From Bradyrhizobium sp. cir1 (GTDB taxonomy: Bacteria > Pseudomonadota > Alphaproteobacteria > Rhizobiales > Xanthobacteraceae): a stretch of DNA of 64,000 nt. Location: assembly GCF_014198245.1 (NCBI RefSeq), contig NZ_JACIHE010000004.1, positions 248,001-312,000 of the forward strand. Reading direction: 5' to 3'. The notes beneath the pieces are model-generated. The model ran no database searches. It was not told the DNA's origin and saw only the letters and a list, made by a program, of their open reading frames with translations. The stretch's first letter is position 1, and the number at the start of each line of letters is the position of its first letter. Position numbers and translations under genes: made by a program. Positions 1 to 9,017 of this stretch are shown one piece after another.

Positions 1-150
1 AACCTTGCCGATTTGCGCTGGATCAATGCGGAAATCTCAGATTCGAGCGTGTCGCGCATTTCGACGGTAAATTCCGTGGATTGGATGACAAAGCGTGCAA
101 GTGCGACGGAATCTTTTTGCAGCGATGCCGACAAGTTGAGCGCGACTCGT
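1..150 (-). other. Unrecognised open frame abutting the modA break
   Basis: On the minus strand a frame different from modA stays open from about position 165 off the window edge. It encodes a hydrophilic, helix-rich stretch containing SASLQKDSVALARFVIQSTE and then MRDTLESEISALIQRKSA. The amphipathic pattern looks like real coding sequence, perhaps the C-terminal part of a coiled-coil or phasin-like protein, but I do not recognise a family. It starts where the modA similarity ends, so it is probably a different gene joined to modA by a rearrangement. It is partial, and its true end lies outside the window. Confidence 0.3.
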
Positions 151-298
151 GTCCGGTCTTCTGCTTGAAGACGGCGGCGATCTCCTTGGCGGCGTCGGTG
201 AAGTTGGCGGCGACGGCAACATTAGTCTGCGCGGCTTGCGCCCCGATGGATGCGAGCAGAAAACCTGCGACGACGGCGATCGTACGAAACAGTTTCAT
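23..298 (-). pseudogene. modA: Truncated molybdate ABC transporter binding protein (ModA N-terminus)
   Basis: ModA is the periplasmic molybdate-binding protein of the ModABC importer. The ATG at 298 follows a GGAG motif and opens with a clean signal peptide (MKLFRTIAVVAGFLLASIGA, then QAAQ). The mature start is typical of ModA (TNVAVAANFTDAAKEIAAVF, then KQKTGHE). After about 50 residues, near position 145-150, similarity ends abruptly. The frame continues as basic, cysteine-rich sequence to a stop at 23, giving about 91 residues against about 250 for ModA. Everything that forms most of the molybdate site is missing. modD lies just beyond, so this was probably a mod locus that has been broken. 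It should be non-functional. Confidence 0.75.
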
Positions 299-534
299 GA
301 TGAACTCCAGCGGACGGTAACCGCCTCCGCACCAGCCTGATTGCTGCGAGGTGACGGCCATGATGGGCTCAGCAATCGGCGTGCCGGATGCGCCGACCGG
401 AGTCTGGTGCGCGGCTTGCAGAAATGGGCGTCAAAAGCGGAACTTCCTGCCCCTCGCGGCGGCGGGACCGACGATCCGTGTCGGGTTTGCGACAAAGTCG
501 TCGGCAAGCCGACAGCAGTGAAGGGAAGCACGAT

Positions 535-1434
535 ATGACGACGGTTGCGTCGCGCGCCGAGCTTGAGCGCCTGCTGGAGGACGACGTGCCCTACGGCGAT
601 CTCACCACCGAGGCGCTCGGAATCGGCGCGACCGGGGGCGTCATGCAGTTTGCCGCGCGCGCGCCGATGGTATTGGCGCTCGCAGAGGATGCCGCCGCGA
701 TCATCACGCTCGCCGGCTGCGAAGTGGAGCTGTTCGCCGCCTCCGGCACGGCGCTGGAGCAGGGCGCACCGATCCTTCAGGCACGCGGTCCGGCCGCGAG
801 CTTGCTGCGGAGCTGGAAAGTCGCGCAGACCTTGATCGAGATCTGGTCGGGCGTGGCCAGCGAGACCCGCGCCATCGTCGACGCCGCGAGGGCGGTCGCG
901 CCGCAGATTCCAGTTGCCTGCACGCGCAAGAACGTGCCGGGCACCAAACGCTTTGCGGTAGCTGCCGTGAAGGCGGGCGGCGCCGTCATGCACCGGCTCG
1001 GTCTTTCGGAGACGGTGCTGGTGTTTCCCGAGCACCGCGCGTTTCTCGGCGATCTGCCGCTATTTCAGGCGGTCGAGCGATTGCGCCGAGCGGCGCCGGA
1101 GAAGAAGCTCGTGATCGAGGTGAAGACGGCCGATGCCGCGCTTGCCGCGGCAGTCGCCGGTTTCGACGTGATCCAGGCCGAGAAGTTTTCGCCAGCCGAG
1201 ATTGCCGCACTGGTCAGGCGCATGGCGTCGATGGCTTATACGCGCGCCCGTCCGATCATCGCCGCCGCCGGCGGTGTCAACGCGGCGAATGCTGCGGCCT
1301 ATGCAGAGGCCGGCGCCGAGATCCTGATCACGTCCTCGCCCTATCAGGCGAAGCCGAAGGACGTGCAGGTGCGGATCGAGCCGGTCGACGTGAGCAGGCA
1401 CCAGACGCGAACTTATCCTCGAATTTGCTCCTGA
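535..1434 (+). CDS. modD: Molybdenum utilisation protein ModD (NadC-like phosphoribosyltransferase fold)
   Basis: ModD is a homologue of quinolinate phosphoribosyltransferase found in mod (molybdate transport) loci; its exact reaction is not established. The protein has the NadC plan: an N-terminal sandwich domain (LLEDDVPYGDLTTEALGIG), then a barrel with the basic motif TRKNVPGTKRF and the C-terminal phosphate-binding part AAAGGVNAANAAAYAEAGAE. The ATG at 535 is preceded by AAGGGA at 521-526. Length is 299 aa, slightly above the usual 280. The last 15 or so residues (SRHQTRTYPRICS) do not look like ModD, and an unrelated frame starts there. The natural end has probably been replaced by a rearrangement. 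Partner modABC genes are absent apart from the modA fragment. Confidence 0.85.
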   Translation: MTTVASRAELERLLEDDVPYGDLTTEALGIGATGGVMQFAARAPMVLALAEDAAAIITLAGCEVELFAASGTALEQGAPILQARGPAASLLRSWKVAQTLIEIWSGVASETRAIVDAARAVAPQIPVACTRKNVPGTKRFAVAAVKAGGAVMHRLGLSETVLVFPEHRAFLGDLPLFQAVERLRRAAPEKKLVIEVKTADAALAAAVAGFDVIQAEKFSPAEIAALVRRMASMAYTRARPIIAAAGGVNAANAAAYAEAGAEILITSSPYQAKPKDVQVRIEPVDVSRHQTRTYPRICS

Positions 1435-1496
1435 CGAACGAGAAGATCTGGGGCGACATGGTCAATGCGACGGCGCGCAAGATCGGTATCGGCTGA
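1388..1496 (+). pseudogene. C-terminal remnant of an unidentified protein
   Basis: One frame off from the modD tail, an open stretch encodes EQAPDANLSSNLLLTNEKIW followed by GDMVNATARKIGIG and a TGA at 1494-1496. It has no start of its own and reads like the C-terminal end of a periplasmic binding protein or dehydrogenase. The loss of ModD similarity begins where this frame starts, so the two were probably joined by a deletion. I cannot assign the family. Confidence 0.3.
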
Positions 1497-1543
1497 GCCT
1501 GCGCCCCATGGTCTCGCAGCAACGCGCCTCTCGGTTGCGATCC

Positions 1544-2869
1544 CTAGAAGTCAGAGACCTTTCCGACTGCAAGTCCGGCAAATCGATTTGGCCGATAAGG
1601 CTGGGGATCGACGATCGGCGCGGCGCCAGTCACGAGATCCGCGATGAGGTGCCCGGCTCCGGGACCGATACCGAAGCCGTGGCCGCTGAAGCCTGCGGCC
1701 AATATCAGCCCAGGCAGGCCGGACGTCTCTCCGATGACCGGCACGCCATCGGGCGTCGAGTCGATGTAGCCGCCCCACGCGGCGGTGATCTTGGTGTCCT
1801 TCAGTGCGGGCAACAGTTCGAGCGCGCGCCGGTGCGTGAGCTCGATCGTGTTCTGATCGGGCGCGGGATCCAGAATGCGCATGCGCTCCATCGGTGTCGG
1901 CTCGCTCGGGCGCCAACGCCGGAGCGTTTCGTGTCCGGACCAGACGCCTTCGAGGCCGCCCGGGAGCAGACTGCGCCAGCGCCGCAGAAACATCGGCAGG
2001 AATTGCGGGGCGAAGCGCAGCTGCTGCGCAGTCGGATCGACGCGGCCCCGGCCGCTGATGGCGAGCGTATAACCGCCATCACCACGCCTCGTCACCGAAA
2101 CAGCGGCAGTGTGGAGTGCGTCCGGCAGGCCTTTCGCACCTTCCGACACCGACAGGATGGACGAGCGGATCGAGGCGAGCGGAAGGCGGATGCCGGCCTG
2201 ATGGCAGAAGGACGAGGACCAGGCGCCGCCCGCCAATATGGCGGTACGCGTGCGAATCGTGCCGCGCTCCGTCACCACTGCGCTCACGCGGCCGCCTTCG
2301 GTCTCCAGCCCGCGCGCTGCGCACATCTGATGCACCGTGCCCCCGCGCCTGAGCATCGCGCGCGCCACCGCCGGTGCAGCCCTGGCGGGATCGGCGATGC
2401 CGTCGGTTGGTGAGAAGACGCCGCCCTTCCAGGATCGCCCCGTCGCCACGCCGCGCTGCGTTGCCGCGGTCCCATCGAGCATTTGCGTGGTGACGCCGAC
2501 CGTCCGAGCGAAGTCGCGCCAGCGCGCCCAGCCCTCGAGCTCGGCCTCGTCGTTGCTGAGATACAGAAGGCCGCAGCGAGAAAAACCGGTGCTTTGGCCG
2601 CTTTCGGTGCCAAAGCTCTCCCACAGGTCGAGGCTCCTTGTCGCCATCGGCAGCTCGCGGGCATCGCGATTTTGCTGCCGACACCAGCCCCAGTTGCGGC
2701 TGGACTGCTCGGCTCCGATCCGTCCCTTCTCCACGAGTGCGACGCTGAGCCCTCGCAGGGTGAGATAATAGGCCGCGAACACCCCGATGATGCCGCCTCC
2801 GATGACCACCACGTCGGCGTCACGGGGAAGCTCCGGCGAGGTCTCGATGTGGCTGAGTGGTGCGGGCAT
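1544..2869 (-). CDS. FAD-dependent oxidoreductase (DAO/PuuB-like)
   Basis: Predicted flavoenzyme that oxidises an amine or amino acid to imine plus H2O2, or passes electrons onward. The Rossmann motif GGGIIG sits at residues 24-29, followed by the acidic end of beta-2 (VALVEKGRIGAEQSS). The motif SRNWGWCRQQ resembles the flavin-attachment region of the sarcosine oxidase/DAO family. The C-terminal FAD-binding signature is SGHGFGIGPGAGHLIADLV. The ATG at 2869 has AGGAAG six bases upstream, giving 441 aa, normal for the family. It diverges from an Lrp/AsnC regulator across 235 bp and ends convergent to modD. Location suggests it works with the importer and transaminase nearby. The substrate is unknown. 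Confidence 0.85.
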   Translation of the reverse strand: MPAPLSHIETSPELPRDADVVVIGGGIIGVFAAYYLTLRGLSVALVEKGRIGAEQSSRNWGWCRQQNRDARELPMATRSLDLWESFGTESGQSTGFSRCGLLYLSNDEAELEGWARWRDFARTVGVTTQMLDGTAATQRGVATGRSWKGGVFSPTDGIADPARAAPAVARAMLRRGGTVHQMCAARGLETEGGRVSAVVTERGTIRTRTAILAGGAWSSSFCHQAGIRLPLASIRSSILSVSEGAKGLPDALHTAAVSVTRRGDGGYTLAISGRGRVDPTAQQLRFAPQFLPMFLRRWRSLLPGGLEGVWSGHETLRRWRPSEPTPMERMRILDPAPDQNTIELTHRRALELLPALKDTKITAAWGGYIDSTPDGVPVIGETSGLPGLILAAGFSGHGFGIGPGAGHLIADLVTGAAPIVDPQPYRPNRFAGLAVGKVSDF

Positions 2870-3104
2870 TCTGGCTTCCTGGATTTCGCTGGGCGCATCG
2901 TAAGCCGGGGATCGCCCCGCGCGGCGCCGGATTCGATGGCAGCTCAGCACTTTATGCTGCATACTCGGGGGGCAGCAAAACTGTGTTCTAATCGATCGGT
3001 ATGATCTCAGTGGTGGACAATGGATGCAGGATAAGTGAGCTTTTGGCTCGTTGTGCCCAATTTTCTGCTGCGCCTTCCGGCGCGCGCTCAATGGAGAGTC
3101 GCCA

Positions 3105-3581
3105 ATGAAGCTGGACCGGATCGACATCAAGATCCTCCACGAACTCCAGAAGAACGGTCGCATCACGAATGTCGAGCTTGCCGAGCTGGTCAATCTGTCG
3201 CCCAGCCCATGTCTCATGCGCGTGAAGAGACTGCAGGCCGAGGGGTACATCGAGGGGTATGCCGCCCAGATCAACGTGCGCAAGCTGGGACAGACGCTGA
3301 CGGTGTTCACCGAAGTGACGTTGAAGAACCATCGACAGATCGACTTCGCTCGTTTCCTGTCGGCGGTCGACAAGGTCGACCAGCTGATCGAATGCCATCT
3401 GGTCTCGGGAGGCTACGACTACATGCTGAAGTTCGTCACCGCCAGCATCGGCGAGTACCAGACGATCATGGAGCGTTTGACGGACATGGATATCGGCATC
3501 GACAAGTATTTCAGCTTCGTCGTCCTCAAGTCGCCCATCGTCCGCTCGCAGATGCCGCTGACCAGCCTGTTTCCGGCTTGA
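3105..3581 (+). CDS. Lrp/AsnC family transcriptional regulator
   Basis: A 158-aa amino-acid-responsive regulator. The N-terminal winged helix (DRIDIKILHELQKNGRITNV, then ELAELVNLSPSPCLMRVKRL) is followed by the RAM/ACT-like effector domain (HLVSGGYDYMLKFV is the usual GxYDYxL core). ATG 3105 is preceded by GGAGAG. It lies divergent to the FAD oxidoreductase and convergent (11 bp apart) to the ABC importer operon, so it most likely controls one or both in response to the imported amino acid or amine. It resembles the second AsnC protein at 30877, and both carry the SSPC/SPSPC-W/L-RVKRL recognition helix. Confidence 0.92.
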   Translation: MKLDRIDIKILHELQKNGRITNVELAELVNLSPSPCLMRVKRLQAEGYIEGYAAQINVRKLGQTLTVFTEVTLKNHRQIDFARFLSAVDKVDQLIECHLVSGGYDYMLKFVTASIGEYQTIMERLTDMDIGIDKYFSFVVLKSPIVRSQMPLTSLFPA

Positions 3582-3592
3582 TCCGGCTGCGC

Positions 3593-5254
3593 CTACGGAT
3601 GGCAATAGGCCCGCACCTGTTCGGCATCCTGTTCCAGATTGTCGAGCCAGCCGGTGTCGAGCTTGGGCACCGAAGAGAGCAGCAGCCGCGTATAAGGGTG
3701 CTCCGGTGCTGCCAGGCGGGTCGACGCGATCTGTTCGACCTTCTGACCGCGATACATCACGATGATTTCGTCGCAGATCGCCTCGACCACCGACAGGTCG
3801 TGGCTGATGAAGATGTAGGAGATGCCGAGCTCGCGCTGCAGCTCCTTCAGCAGCTCGACCACCGCGGCCGCCACGACCGTATCGAGGGCCGATGTGATCT
3901 CGTCGCACAGGATGAGCGTCGGCTCGGCGGCGAGTGCCCGGGCAAAATTCACCCGCTGTTTTTGGCCGCCTGAAAGTTCTCCCGGCAATCGATGCCGCAC
4001 GGATTTGGGGAGGCGGACCAGATCGAGCAGTTCGTTGACGCGCGCATCGCGCGTCTTGCCTCTCATGCCATGATAGAAGGCTAGGGGACGCCTCAGGATG
4101 TCTTCCACCGACTTCGCCGGGTTGAGTGCGGTATCCGCGTGCTGGAACACGATCTGAATCTGGCGGAGCTCGTTGCGGGTGCGGTTGCGGCCGGCCTTTC
4201 CCAGTTCGCGCCCGTTGAAGACGATATCGCCCGCATGGGCCGGCAGGATGCCGGCAATCGCCCGGGCAAGCGTTGACTTGCCGCAGCCGGACTCGCCGAT
4301 GATGCCAAGATTCCGCCCTCGATCCAGCTTGAGGCTGACCGCCTGGACGGCATTGATCAGCGGCTGTCCATCGCGCGAGCGAGGTCCGTAGCCGACCGTG
4401 AGATTGTCGACCTCAAGCAACGGGCGGTTCGTCACGCCCTCGCCGTCAGGCTGCCGCTGCAGAGTCTTTGGCCTGAACGCGGCCAGCAGCTCCCTGGTGT
4501 AGGGGTGGTGGCCCCCCTCGAGGATATCGTTGGTCGTCCCCATTTCCTGGACCGTGCCGTCCTTGAGCACGACGATCCTGTCGGCGATCTGGGCGACCAC
4601 GGCCAGATCGTGCGAGACGTAGACGCCGGCGATGTTGTGCTGCGCCGTGACGGACTTGAACGCCCGCAGCACCTCGACCTGCGTCGTGACATCGAGCGCC
4701 GTGGTGGGCTCGTCGAAGATGACGACCTTCGGTTGGCCGATCAGGGCCATCGCGGCGGCGAGGCGCTGCAACTGACCGCCCGAGACCTGGTGCGGGTAGC
4801 GGTTGCCGATCGTTTCGGGCTCCGGCAGCGAGAGGGCTTTGAACAGCAAGAGAGCTTTCGCCTGTGCCTCAGTGGCCGACATGAGCCTGTGGATCCGCGC
4901 CACCTCGATGACCTGATCCATGATGGTGAGCGCAGGGTTGAAGGCGGCCGCAGCGCTCTGCGGCACATAGGCGACGCTCGTCCCGCGAATGCCGGCGCGC
5001 TCCGCTTCCGAAAGCTTCACCATGTCGACGCCGCCCACACGCACCTCGCCGCCGGTGATCGCGCAGCCCTGCCGGGCGTAGCCCATGAGCGTCATGGCAA
5101 TCGTGGTCTTGCCCGAGCCGCTCTCGCCGATGAGGGCGACGATCTCGCCTTCGGCAATGTCGAGGCTGACGCCCTTGATGATCTCGACCCGCCTGCCGGC
5201 GTCGGTCGTTGCCTCAACCCTGAGATTGCGGATCTCGACCAGGTTTCCCGTCAT
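3593..5254 (-). CDS. Fused DppD-DppF-type ABC transporter ATPase
   Basis: Both ATPase subunits of a dipeptide/oligopeptide/opine-type importer in one 553-aa chain. Half 1 has Walker A GESGSGKTT at residues 43-51, the signature VSGGQLQRLAAAMAL and Walker B VVIFDEPTTALD. Half 2 has GESGCGKST near residue 318, LSGGQKQRVNFARAL and ILCDEITSALD. The oligopeptide ATPase C-terminal extension (HPYTRLLLSSVP) ends each half. In half 2 the Walker B glutamate position reads DEI rather than DEP, which keeps the catalytic Glu. The start overlaps the permease stop by ATGA (5251-5254), so translation is coupled. It is last in the minus-strand importer operon. Confidence 0.92.
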   Translation of the reverse strand: MTGNLVEIRNLRVEATTDAGRRVEIIKGVSLDIAEGEIVALIGESGSGKTTIAMTLMGYARQGCAITGGEVRVGGVDMVKLSEAERAGIRGTSVAYVPQSAAAAFNPALTIMDQVIEVARIHRLMSATEAQAKALLLFKALSLPEPETIGNRYPHQVSGGQLQRLAAAMALIGQPKVVIFDEPTTALDVTTQVEVLRAFKSVTAQHNIAGVYVSHDLAVVAQIADRIVVLKDGTVQEMGTTNDILEGGHHPYTRELLAAFRPKTLQRQPDGEGVTNRPLLEVDNLTVGYGPRSRDGQPLINAVQAVSLKLDRGRNLGIIGESGCGKSTLARAIAGILPAHAGDIVFNGRELGKAGRNRTRNELRQIQIVFQHADTALNPAKSVEDILRRPLAFYHGMRGKTRDARVNELLDLVRLPKSVRHRLPGELSGGQKQRVNFARALAAEPTLILCDEITSALDTVVAAAVVELLKELQRELGISYIFISHDLSVVEAICDEIIVMYRGQKVEQIASTRLAAPEHPYTRLLLSSVPKLDTGWLDNLEQDAEQVRAYCHP

Positions 5255-6105
5255 TCGGCGCTCCGGTCGCGGATCCTGCGCGGCAGGTTATCGATCAGAA
5301 GGTTGACGCTGATGGTGAGGCTTGCGATCGCGAGCGACGGGAAGATCGCCGCCGGTGCGCCAAAGGGCAGCCCGCCGATGTTCTCGCGAACTAGTGCGCC
5401 CCAATCCGCGTAGGGCGGTTGCACGCCGAGCCCGAGAAAGGACAGGCCGGAGAGCAGCAGCACGATGAAGACGAAGCGCAGGCCGAGATCGGCGAGCACG
5501 GGACCGAGAATGTTAGGAAGAATCTCGGAGGCAATGAGATAGGGCAGGCGTTCGCCGCGAATTCGGGCGACCACCATGAAGTCCATCGTATTGACGTTGA
5601 CGGCGAGGGCGCGAGCAAAGCGATAGGCGCCGGGCGTGTAGATCACCGATAGCGTCGCAATGAGTGCCGGGATCGACGAGCCGACCGCGGCGACCACGAC
5701 GAGGCCGAACAGCTTGCTGGGTATAGAGTTGAGCGCATCGAGAAACCGGCTCAGCATGCTGTCGAACCACCCTCCGGCGACTGCCGCAGTCATTCCGAGC
5801 GCGACGCCGCTGAAGCAGGCGATGGAGACCGCGGCGAGCGAGATGCCGAGCGTGTAGCGTGCGCCCATCAGGATGCGCGAGAAGATGTCCCGGCCGAGAT
5901 AGTCGGAGCCGAACCACAGGTCCCGGCTCACGGGGCCAAAATAGTCGGTGTCGACGATCTCGCCCACGGAATGCGGAATGATCTGCGGAGCGAACAGGGC
6001 GACGCCGGCCCAGAGGAGGATGATGCCAAGGGCCGACACGCCCACGAGATTGAAGCGATAGCCCAAGCGCATGCTGAGCCAGCCTGACGAGGTCGGATTC
6101 GTCAT
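5251..6105 (-). CDS. ABC transporter permease, DppC type
   Basis: Inner-membrane permease of the peptide/opine-type importer, 284 aa. The N-terminal OppC-like segment (RLGYRFNLVGVSALGIILLW) has one membrane helix. Then comes the periplasmic DYFGPVSRDLWFGSDYLGRD motif and about five further helices. The EAA-type cytoplasmic loop is RIRGERLPYLIASEILPNIL, the contact with the ATPase. ATG 6105 overlaps the DppB stop (ATGA), and its own stop overlaps the ATPase start the same way. Confidence 0.92.
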   Translation of the reverse strand: MTNPTSSGWLSMRLGYRFNLVGVSALGIILLWAGVALFAPQIIPHSVGEIVDTDYFGPVSRDLWFGSDYLGRDIFSRILMGARYTLGISLAAVSIACFSGVALGMTAAVAGGWFDSMLSRFLDALNSIPSKLFGLVVVAAVGSSIPALIATLSVIYTPGAYRFARALAVNVNTMDFMVVARIRGERLPYLIASEILPNILGPVLADLGLRFVFIVLLLSGLSFLGLGVQPPYADWGALVRENIGGLPFGAPAAIFPSLAIASLTISVNLLIDNLPRRIRDRSAE

Positions 6106-7052
6106 CGGAGCCTCGGATTGGACACGACGGCGATGATGTCGGCGGCTGTGATCAGTGCCAGATAACCCAGGCAGAAGATCATCGCGCAGGTCTGGATCAG
6201 CGGCAGGTCACGGGTCGAAACGGCATCGACCATCAGCTTTGCGACGCCGGGATAGTTGAAGATGGTCTCCACGATGATGACGCCGCCGAGCAGGTACGAC
6301 AGCGAGAGCGCGATCGCATTGACGATGGGGCCGAGTGCATTCGGCAGTGCATGTCGCAGCACGAGCCGGGGGCGCGAGGCGCCCTTGAGGAGCGCCATCT
6401 CGACATAGGGCGTGTTCAATGTCTCGACCACGGCGGCGCGGGTCATGCGGATCATCTGCGCGGAAACGCCGAATGTGAGCGTCATGACAGGCATCGCGTA
6501 GATCCGCACCAGGTCGTGGAGCGACTTGACCTCGTTGGTGAGAGAAAGCGCCGGCAGCCATTTGAGGTAGACCGCGAAGAGCAGCACAGCCAGCGTTGCG
6601 ATCATGAACTCCGGCACCGAGATGATGCCGATGGTTCCGACGGTCACGATGCGGTCGTACAGCGTGCCGCGCCACATCGCAGCGGTGATGCCGAGCGTCA
6701 GCGCGAGCGGCACGGCAATCGCAGCGGTCAATCCCGCAAGCTTCAACGTGTTGACGAACCGTCCGCTGATCAGAGTGGCGACCGGGACGTTGTTAGCGTA
6801 AGACTTGCCGAAATCGCCCTGGAACAGGCCGGCGACCCATCTCAGGAAGCGGATGATCGCGGGATCGTCGAGATGCATCGCCTTGCGCAGGCCCTCGACG
6901 GCTTCAGGTGTCGCGGACTGCCCGAGCAGAATCGTGGCCGTGTCGCCCGGCAGGAGAGTGGTGGCAAAGAAGACGGCGAAGGAAACGATCACGAGTGTGA
7001 TCAAGGCGATGAGAAGCCGCCTCACCACGAGCGACGAAACTTGTCCTCTCAC
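6102..7052 (-). CDS. ABC transporter permease, DppB type
   Basis: Inner-membrane permease, 316 aa, with about six helices. The first is VVRRLLIALITLVIVSFAVF. The typical DppB motif LLPGDTATILLG follows, and the EAA loop is LLKGASRPRLVLRHALPNAL. The start is GTG 7052, supported by GGAGGA eight bases upstream; the ATG two bases upstream is immediately followed by TGA, so GTG decides the start. The binding protein gene lies 86 bp upstream in the same direction. Confidence 0.92.
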   Translation of the reverse strand: MRGQVSSLVVRRLLIALITLVIVSFAVFFATTLLPGDTATILLGQSATPEAVEGLRKAMHLDDPAIIRFLRWVAGLFQGDFGKSYANNVPVATLISGRFVNTLKLAGLTAAIAVPLALTLGITAAMWRGTLYDRIVTVGTIGIISVPEFMIATLAVLLFAVYLKWLPALSLTNEVKSLHDLVRIYAMPVMTLTFGVSAQMIRMTRAAVVETLNTPYVEMALLKGASRPRLVLRHALPNALGPIVNAIALSLSYLLGGVIIVETIFNYPGVAKLMVDAVSTRDLPLIQTCAMIFCLGYLALITAADIIAVVSNPRLR

Positions 7053-7138
7053 ATTCGTCCTCCCACGCCACGCCGCTCATTATGGTCAGCTCGGGTTCCA
7101 ATCCGAGGACCCCGAGCTGCGACCTTGCCTTGTGCCGG

Positions 7139-8743
7139 TCAGGCGGCCAGCCAGACGTATTCGGCGAAGGCGTAGCCCATCATGCCGCCGAGCGGGTTGG
7201 GCTGCAGCCCCTTCAGCTTGGCAGTGATGGCGTCCACGTTGGAGATGTAGGCTGGAATGATGGTGCCGGCTTGCTCTGACACCAGGACCTGCATCTCATT
7301 GTACATCTCGCGACGCTTGGCCTGATCAAGCGAGCCGCGGGCTTCGAGCAGCATCTTGTCGAATTTTTCCGAGACGAAGCGGCTCTCGTTCCACGGCGCA
7401 TCCGACTTGTAGAGCAGGGAGAACAGGATGTCGGGTGTCGGACGCGGATTGATGTTACCGAAATGGATCGGCGCCTTCAGCCAGTAATTGCTCCAGTAGC
7501 CATCAGAGGGCACGCGTTTCATATCGAGCTTCATGCCGATCTGGGCGGCGCTTGCCTGGATGATCATGGCCATGTCGATCGCCGAACCGGGCGCCTCGGA
7601 GGTAATGACCTCGATGGTCTGGCCGAGCACACCGGCCTTCTGGAAATGGAATTTTGCCTTGTCAGGGTCGAACGATTTCGGCTTGAGCGCCGCATTGTGA
7701 TAGACGTTGGCGGGCGACACCGGCTGGTCATTGCCGACGACACCGAAGCCGCGCAGGGCCGATTTGACGATCTGCTCGCGGTTGACCACGTATTTCATGC
7801 CCTCGACGAAATCGCTGACGTTGCCGGGCGCCATGTCCATGCGGATGTTCAGGTCGGTGTAGGTGCCCGACGTGGTCGTGGACAGCGCGAAGCCATCCCT
7901 GCCGTCGAGGAGGCGGACCGATCGCGGGTTGATCGAGGCGGCGAGATGAATGTCCCCGGACAGCAGGGCATTGATCCTCGCGTTTTCATCCGGGATGGCG
8001 AAGAATTCGAATGAATCGACGTTCGGGCCGCCCTTGAAGTAGTTCGGATTCCGCACGCCGATCGAGCGCTCCCCCGGGGTGAACTGCTTGCAGTTGAAGG
8101 CGCCGGTGCCGTTGCCCGAGGAGAAGTCGGTGGTCCCGTCGGCCACGATCATGAAGTGATGCATGGACAGGATCGTCGGCAGGTCCGCGTTGGGGCTCGC
8201 CAGCGTGACCTCGACGGTCGTCTTGTCGACGACCTTGAAGTCGGTCATCTGGGACGCGATCGCAGCGACCTTCGATCCGGTTGCCTTGTCCAGATGGCGC
8301 TTCAGCGAGAAGATGACGTCGTCGGCGCTCAGCTCCTTGCCGTTGTGGAAGGTGACGCCTTTCTTGAGCTTGATCGTCCAGGTCTTGGCATCGCCGCTCT
8401 CGATCGATTCGGCGAGCTCCATCTGGGGCACGCCGCTCTGGTCGAGAAATGTCAGGCGATTGTAGAAGGAGCAGCAGCGAACATAGTCGGTCGAGAGCGA
8501 GGCCTTGGCCGGATCCAGCGTGTCGGCGGTCGACGAGGACCAGGCGGCGGCCTTCAGGGCGCCGCCCTTCACCGGCGTCGCCGCCACTGCTTCCGACGCG
8601 CGGCCGAAGATCGTGCCGGCCGCAGCCATGGCCACGCCATTGGCGAGCATCAGCTTCAGAAGATCGCGGCGCGAAGCCCCGCGCCGAATGGCGTTCTCGA
8701 TCGTGGCATCGTCTGAACAGGACCAGTTCGTCGTGTCGTTCAT
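7139..8743 (-). CDS. ABC transporter substrate-binding protein, DppA/SBP_bac_5 family, Tat-exported
   Basis: Periplasmic solute receptor of the importer encoded downstream, 534 aa. The N-terminus carries a twin-arginine signal, SRRDLLKL at residues 24-31, then a hydrophobic stretch and AVAATP at the cleavage region. SBP_bac_5 features include WTIKLKKGVTFHNGKELSAD and the C-terminal YNEMQVLVSEQAGTIIPAYI. The start ATG 8743 has a GAGGGG site. Tat export means it folds in the cytoplasm first, which is common for this family in rhizobia. A gap of 274 bp separates it from the upstream transaminase, so it may have its own promoter. Ligand could be a peptide, opine or amine conjugate. Confidence 0.93.
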   Translation of the reverse strand: MNDTTNWSCSDDATIENAIRRGASRRDLLKLMLANGVAMAAAGTIFGRASEAVAATPVKGGALKAAAWSSSTADTLDPAKASLSTDYVRCCSFYNRLTFLDQSGVPQMELAESIESGDAKTWTIKLKKGVTFHNGKELSADDVIFSLKRHLDKATGSKVAAIASQMTDFKVVDKTTVEVTLASPNADLPTILSMHHFMIVADGTTDFSSGNGTGAFNCKQFTPGERSIGVRNPNYFKGGPNVDSFEFFAIPDENARINALLSGDIHLAASINPRSVRLLDGRDGFALSTTTSGTYTDLNIRMDMAPGNVSDFVEGMKYVVNREQIVKSALRGFGVVGNDQPVSPANVYHNAALKPKSFDPDKAKFHFQKAGVLGQTIEVITSEAPGSAIDMAMIIQASAAQIGMKLDMKRVPSDGYWSNYWLKAPIHFGNINPRPTPDILFSLLYKSDAPWNESRFVSEKFDKMLLEARGSLDQAKRREMYNEMQVLVSEQAGTIIPAYISNVDAITAKLKGLQPNPLGGMMGYAFAEYVWLAA

Positions 8744-9017
8744 GTCAATCCCCTCGCTGGCTAAGGCTACGGCTCGTGTTGCGGTGAGCGGCAGATTGTT
8801 CTGCCGCGCCGTTGTGGTGGATGCCGGCGCGGTCCGTCGTAACGACGGTGCCGTGTTTCCACTCAGAACTGCACTTCTTTCCTGCGATCAAAGTCTCGCA
8901 GGATAGTTCCGCGGCTTTGGCCGAAAAAACCGCGAGCCGCGGCACAAAATTGCGAAGATGTCGCTGTTTCCAGTGTTTCGGACCTGCTTCCAGCCGGTTC
9001 GTTGTGCATGCCTATTA

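Noticed and set aside
299..534. Small frames between the modA fragment and modD
   Set aside because: A 54-codon frame from near 361 has no convincing ribosome binding site or known pattern; probably non-coding leader or rearranged sequence.
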